Assembly (NCBI GenBank): GCA_018818965.1
Contig: JAHJQX010000035.1
Location: forward strand, 1 to 54,049
Direction: 5' to 3'
DNA from: Patescibacteria group bacterium
Lineage (GTDB): Bacteria > Patescibacteriota > JABMPQ01
DNA: 54,049 nucleotides
Numbering within the stretch: the first letter of the stretch is position 1; each line of letters begins with the position of its first letter. The position numbers were made by a program, and so were the translations under genes. The notes beneath the pieces are model-generated. The model did not search any database and had not been told where the DNA came from. It saw only the letters and a list, made by a program, of their open reading frames with translations. This document shows, in pieces, positions 51,028 through 54,049 of the stretch.

Positions 51028-51513
51028 CTAAAAGAAATACTTATTTAACAAAAACAACAGCTCAGGGTGGAATTTTTCCCCATTTTCGGCCATCTCTTTG
51101 ATCTTTTCCATCGGGAAAAAACTAACTTTTTCTACAACTGCTAGATCGGGATCAAATGGTCCATTAAAGATGGATTTAAAGGTAATTAAGAACTTACTTG
51201 GAGTCTCTTCAGCTTCATAATAATCTTTGCTAAACTCTGCGAGCTCACTTTTTGTTCCTAATTCTTCGTCGTATTCCCTTATTGCTGCTGCCTGGCAAGA
51301 TTCTCCTGACTTAACATGGCCGCCAACTGCTGTTGACCAATGCTGGGGACAAAAAGAAACTTTGGCACTTCTCAGTTGCAAAGCCATTTTATTCTTATCG
51401 TTGAAAATCAAAACGTGCACTATTCGGTGACACAAAGACTTTTCATAAACTTCATCTTTCGAAGCATTCCCGATTACCTCGTCTTTTCTATTAACAATGT
51501 CTAATATTTCCAT
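51028..51513 (-). CDS. Nudix hydrolase, isopentenyl-diphosphate isomerase-like
   Basis: 161 residues. The Nudix box is GHVKSGESCQAAAIREYDEELG (Gx5Ex7REUxEExGU), with the catalytic Glu residues. The start EILDIVNRKDEVIGNASKDEVYEKSLCHRIVHVLIFNDK matches IPP-isomerase/YfcD-type Nudix enzymes, including the HRIVH region. The typical IPP-isomerase Cys-containing substrate motif is less clear; SFCPQHWSTAVGGH has a Cys near the expected place. It could isomerise IPP or hydrolyse a nucleoside diphosphate. Confidence 0.9.
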   Translation of the reverse strand: MEILDIVNRKDEVIGNASKDEVYEKSLCHRIVHVLIFNDKNKMALQLRSAKVSFCPQHWSTAVGGHVKSGESCQAAAIREYDEELGTKSELAEFSKDYYEAEETPSKFLITFKSIFNGPFDPDLAVVEKVSFFPMEKIKEMAENGEKFHPELLFLLNKYFF

Positions 51514-51529
51514 TTTGTTGTTGGAAGGA

Positions 51530-52378
51530 TTATTTTATCTTTTTCGTTTTCTTATTTTGCAAATGTTTGTCATTTTTTGGTGAAATGATACTTTCCCCCG
51601 TCTGTTTTTCTATCTCTTTCCTCGCTTGCTTCGACACATTCCCCCCTTTTTGAGCTACCTTTTTATTTTCAGCCAAGTCTTCGGGCTTCTTTTTCTTCGA
51701 TATTTCAGTAGTCGAAGCTTCCGCCAACATATTAAGAACTAGCTCAAGGTTGGTCATATTATCTCTCAAATTCTGCTTTTTAAGTCCTTTGAAAATTTTG
51801 TACTGTTTTACAGATTTTTCCGCCCAAGCTTTGGTGATCTCATCAGTCAAAATGGCATATGCCAAACCTTCTTTCACACCTCTCTCATTCCATTCATCCG
51901 TAAGTTCTTTTCTAATCTCGATGCTTTTGAGTCTCTGATTTATCCATTCTTTGGAATAGCCTTTTTTGAAATATGTTTGCATCGCTCGATCAAAAGCCAA
52001 TTCAGGATCTTCAGTTTCTTCTATTCGCTCATAACCCACCTTAGCAAGCCATAATTTAAAAGGCTCAGCCTTTGGCGATGGAATTGACTGGATAAGTCTT
52101 AGTATATTTTCGGTATCCAAAGTATCTGTAATTCTCATTTTTCCGTCTTCTGCTAATATTTTCAAACGGTTACAATTTGTAACCGTTTCATTCCCTTCCT
52201 TTTTCAGCCTATGTTTTAATACTTTCCAATAATTCCGAGCATTTTGATGAGTTTTTTGGTCTGATAATATCTCAACTACATCAATAATCGAAAAAAACCA
52301 AAGTTCTCTTTCTTCGTCCCAGTGACGACGAACTTGTTTTTCATGGAAAAGGACTATTGAATTATCTTTTTGGGTCAT
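51530..52378 (-). CDS. BRO-N domain protein (DinD-like)
   Basis: 282 residues from ATG 52378; a longer frame from 52432 would begin upstream of the promoter. The N-terminal BRO-N domain reads IVLFHEKQVRRHWDEERELWFFSIIDVVEIL, followed by YWKVLKHRLKKE and LVKLWLAKVGYERIEE-like segments. BRO-N proteins bind DNA and are common in phages, plasmids and as damage-inducible DinD. The C-terminal ~60 residues are strongly basic (EDLAENKKVAQKGGNVSKQA, and so on). It may be a LexA target, but I see no matching operator upstream. Confidence 0.85.
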   Translation of the reverse strand: MTQKDNSIVLFHEKQVRRHWDEERELWFFSIIDVVEILSDQKTHQNARNYWKVLKHRLKKEGNETVTNCNRLKILAEDGKMRITDTLDTENILRLIQSIPSPKAEPFKLWLAKVGYERIEETEDPELAFDRAMQTYFKKGYSKEWINQRLKSIEIRKELTDEWNERGVKEGLAYAILTDEITKAWAEKSVKQYKIFKGLKKQNLRDNMTNLELVLNMLAEASTTEISKKKKPEDLAENKKVAQKGGNVSKQARKEIEKQTGESIISPKNDKHLQNKKTKKIK

Positions 52379-52408
52379 GATTTTAAAATTTACCAGTTGA
52401 ATACCATA

Positions 52409-52417
52409 ATTATAGCA
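52409..52417 (-). promoter_or_regulatory. Extended -10 promoter for the BRO-domain gene
   Basis: On the minus strand TGCTATAAT matches TGnTATAAT exactly. It lies about 30 bases upstream of ATG 52378 and downstream of the longer frame's ATG (52432), so it decides the start. Confidence 0.8.
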
Positions 52418-52528
52418 CAGTGGTAAAATCACATTTTTCTGTTTTGTGTATTAATCCATCTCATCTTGTTGATAGTTGGGTGATAATTGTTGTAAATAAA
52501 TGCTTTCCTTCCCTACCACCCCTAATAA

Positions 52529-52537
52529 TGCTAAAAT
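52529..52537 (+). promoter_or_regulatory. Extended -10-like promoter for UPF0182 gene
   Basis: TGCTAAAAT is one mismatch from TGnTATAAT. It lies 36 bases before the ATG at 52573. Confidence 0.5.
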
Positions 52538-52572
52538 AGTGTCAATAAGTAACAAAACATTAACCTCACCAC

Positions 52573-54049
52573 ATGCTCATGCAACCCAAAAAACTTACTC
52601 GGTCTCTCATTCTCGGAGGTATCGTCCTCATCGTGCTGGTTATCCTACCCAACCTCATTCGCTTATTCACCGACTGGTTGTGGTTTAAAGAACTTGGCTT
52701 CGCAAATATCTTCACTACCACCCTAGGAGCTAAAATGTCGCTAGGGTTAATTGTGGGCTTGGTCACCTTTGCCCTAATTTATCTCAATGCTAGGATCGCC
52801 ACTCACTTCACCCGCAATCAACAAAATACGACCCCCTGGGAAAAGCTAGGTGTACCCATCGGAAAATATGTAAACAAGATTTTTCTACCGATTGCTTTAC
52901 TGATCGGACTATTTAGTGGTCTGGCTGCCAGTGGCTTGTGGCAAACAGTCTTAGAATATCTCAACGCTACCCCTTTTAATACCGCCGACCCCATATTTGG
53001 TCGGGATATTTCTTACTACTTTTTCATCCTCCCTTTTATTAAAGCCCTCATTGGCTTTGGCTTCTGGATAATCATCGTCTCCCTAATTGGAGCTAGCTTC
53101 ATCTATCTCGCCCGGGGCGTTCTAACCATTCCTCAACAGATCGTCAAGCTGGGCATCGGCGGGCAACTGGCCGCTAGTCCAAGCACCTCAGAGCCAAGCA
53201 TTAGTCACCGACACCCGGCCAGAGTTCACTTATTAATCCTAACGGCTATTATTTTCCTACTCATCGCTCTCAAAACCCATTTCGTCCGCATTCCAGAACT
53301 ACTTTACTCCGTGACCGGATCGTTTGTCGGCGCTAGCTACACCGATATCCACGCTACCCTACCCCTACTGCGAGTAATTACTGTGGTTGCCTTAATTAGT
53401 GTCATTTTCACTCTCATTAATATCTATCGCCGTAAAAACCGTTTTGTCCTCTTGGCCGTTGGACTCTACTTCATCGCCTTAGCTGTCGGTGGAGTTTATC
53501 CCGCCCTAGTACAAAAACTTAGTGTTGTCCCCAATGAGTTAGATAAGGAATCGCCTTATATCAAATACAATATCGCCGCCACCCAAGCGGCTTGGAGACT
53601 CGATCAAGTGGAAAAACGTGATATCACCGCTGATACTGCCTTAACAATGGACGATATTAACCAGAACGAATTAACTATTAAAAACGTCCGCCTTTGGGAT
53701 CGCGAACCACTACTTGATACTTTTTCCCAAATCCAGGAAATCCGTACTTACTATGACTTTATTTCGGTTGATAATGACCGCTACACTATCAACGATGAAT
53801 ATCGCCAAGTTATGCTCTCACCACGAGAGTTAAATTCTGCTAGCTTACCCAATAAAACATTTATTAACGAACGTTTTACTTTTACTCACGGTTACGGATT
53901 AACTTTAGGGCCAGTCAATCAAGTAACAAACGAGGGTCTACCACTGCTATTTGTCAAAGATATCCCCCCCACTTCGGCTGTCGAGTCTCTAAAAGTTAAT
54001 CGTCCCCAAATATATTACGGCGAACTCTCCAGTGATTACGTTTTTGCCA
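52573..54049 (+). CDS. UPF0182 family membrane protein, C-terminally cut by window end
   Basis: The frame is open to the last base. About 490 residues are visible, with seven hydrophobic segments near residues 10-30, 55-73, 98-118, 155-185, 215-235, 265-283 and 293-313. A soluble region follows, with ESPYIKYNIAATQAAWRLD and LWDREPLLDTFSQIQEIRTYYDF, hallmark segments of the UPF0182/COG1615 family. The family function is not established; it is a large membrane protein found in actinobacteria, cyanobacteria and CPR. ATG 52573 and 52579 are both possible starts. Confidence 0.92.
   Translation, partial: MLMQPKKLTRSLILGGIVLIVLVILPNLIRLFTDWLWFKELGFANIFTTTLGAKMSLGLIVGLVTFALIYLNARIATHFTRNQQNTTPWEKLGVPIGKYVNKIFLPIALLIGLFSGLAASGLWQTVLEYLNATPFNTADPIFGRDISYYFFILPFIKALIGFGFWIIIVSLIGASFIYLARGVLTIPQQIVKLGIGGQLAASPSTSEPSISHRHPARVHLLILTAIIFLLIALKTHFVRIPELLYSVTGSFVGASYTDIHATLPLLRVITVVALISVIFTLINIYRRKNRFVLLAVGLYFIALAVGGVYPALVQKLSVVPNELDKESPYIKYNIAATQAAWRLDQVEKRDITADTALTMDDINQNELTIKNVRLWDREPLLDTFSQIQEIRTYYDFISVDNDRYTINDEYRQVMLSPRELNSASLPNKTFINERFTFTHGYGLTLGPVNQVTNEGLPLLFVKDIPPTSAVESLKVNRPQIYYGELSSDYVFA

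Noticed and set aside
52379-52432. Longer N-terminus for the BRO-domain protein
   Set aside because: The extended -10 at 52409-52417 lies downstream of that ATG, so the upstream codons would not be transcribed.

Overview
The window reads as a chromosomal segment of a Candidate Phyla Radiation (Patescibacteria, probably Parcubacteria-like) bacterium. This placement is inference. It rests on short intergenic gaps, moderate to low GC, a bare peptidoglycan/replication/pentose-phosphate gene set with no amino-acid or nucleotide biosynthesis, several small conserved proteins of unknown function, and most starts lacking a Shine-Dalgarno (SD) sequence. TGA is used as a stop (for example at the end of dnaB), so the recoded UGA-glycine lineages are unlikely. 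No rRNA, CRISPR array, complete transposon or integrase was found.

Layout. 1-4.3 kb is accessory: a 5'-truncated hypothetical, a radical SAM/SPASM gene followed by a type II PLP enzyme, and a GC-rich cobalamin-type radical SAM gene. 4.4-7.6 kb holds secA and a short hpf. 7.7-8.9 kb holds two response-regulator genes with their own promoters and strong SD sites. 8.9-29.6 kb is one long minus-strand gene train. In transcription order it carries a secreted nuclease, a helical/proline-rich protein plus a TraG/VirB4-like ATPase, an acidic-tailed protein, GtrA, dnaX, rpiB, rpe, a PfkB kinase, an unknown 416-residue protein, a ferredoxin, and then a cell-wall block (dacA, mraY, murI, a Na/Ca exchanger, pgeF, murD, ftsW, murG, murC, murB). 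29.7-34.8 kb is plus-strand (corA, cysS, dnaB, ybaB, recR). 34.8-41.9 kb is minus-strand (rplU, an inositol-phosphatase-like gene, a surface protein, a truncated hydrolase, cbiN-like/cbiM, sbcC, sbcD).

41.98-43.02 kb is a tRNA cluster (initiator Met, a second CAT tRNA, Asp) with a LAGLIDADG homing-endonuclease gene between the second and third tRNAs. The 3' end of that gene runs into tRNA-Asp. Downstream, to about 52.4 kb, lies an accessory island: two GC-rich orphan genes, lexA, a ParB-like gene, a glycosyltransferase/toroid fusion with a GH130 gene, an ATP-grasp gene, a Nudix gene and a BRO-domain gene. Diverged copies of the tRNA-Asp 3' end with its terminator, and recurring ACTGCC-type minus-strand terminators, separate these genes. 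The simplest reading is repeated capture of cargo at one tRNA site. The window ends inside a UPF0182 membrane protein.

Two styles of gene expression are visible. Many core genes have extended -10 boxes (TGnTATAAT) and weak or no SD sites. A small set of GC-rich orphan genes (both response regulators, the cobalamin-type radical SAM protein and two island genes) have strong SD sites, and several have TTGACA-type -35 boxes. The most unusual items are the tRNA-Asp repeat array with its tRNA-overlapping homing endonuclease (apparently starting at ATA), the radical SAM/PLP pair, the palindrome inserted in frame in cysS, and the GC-rich SD-class genes.
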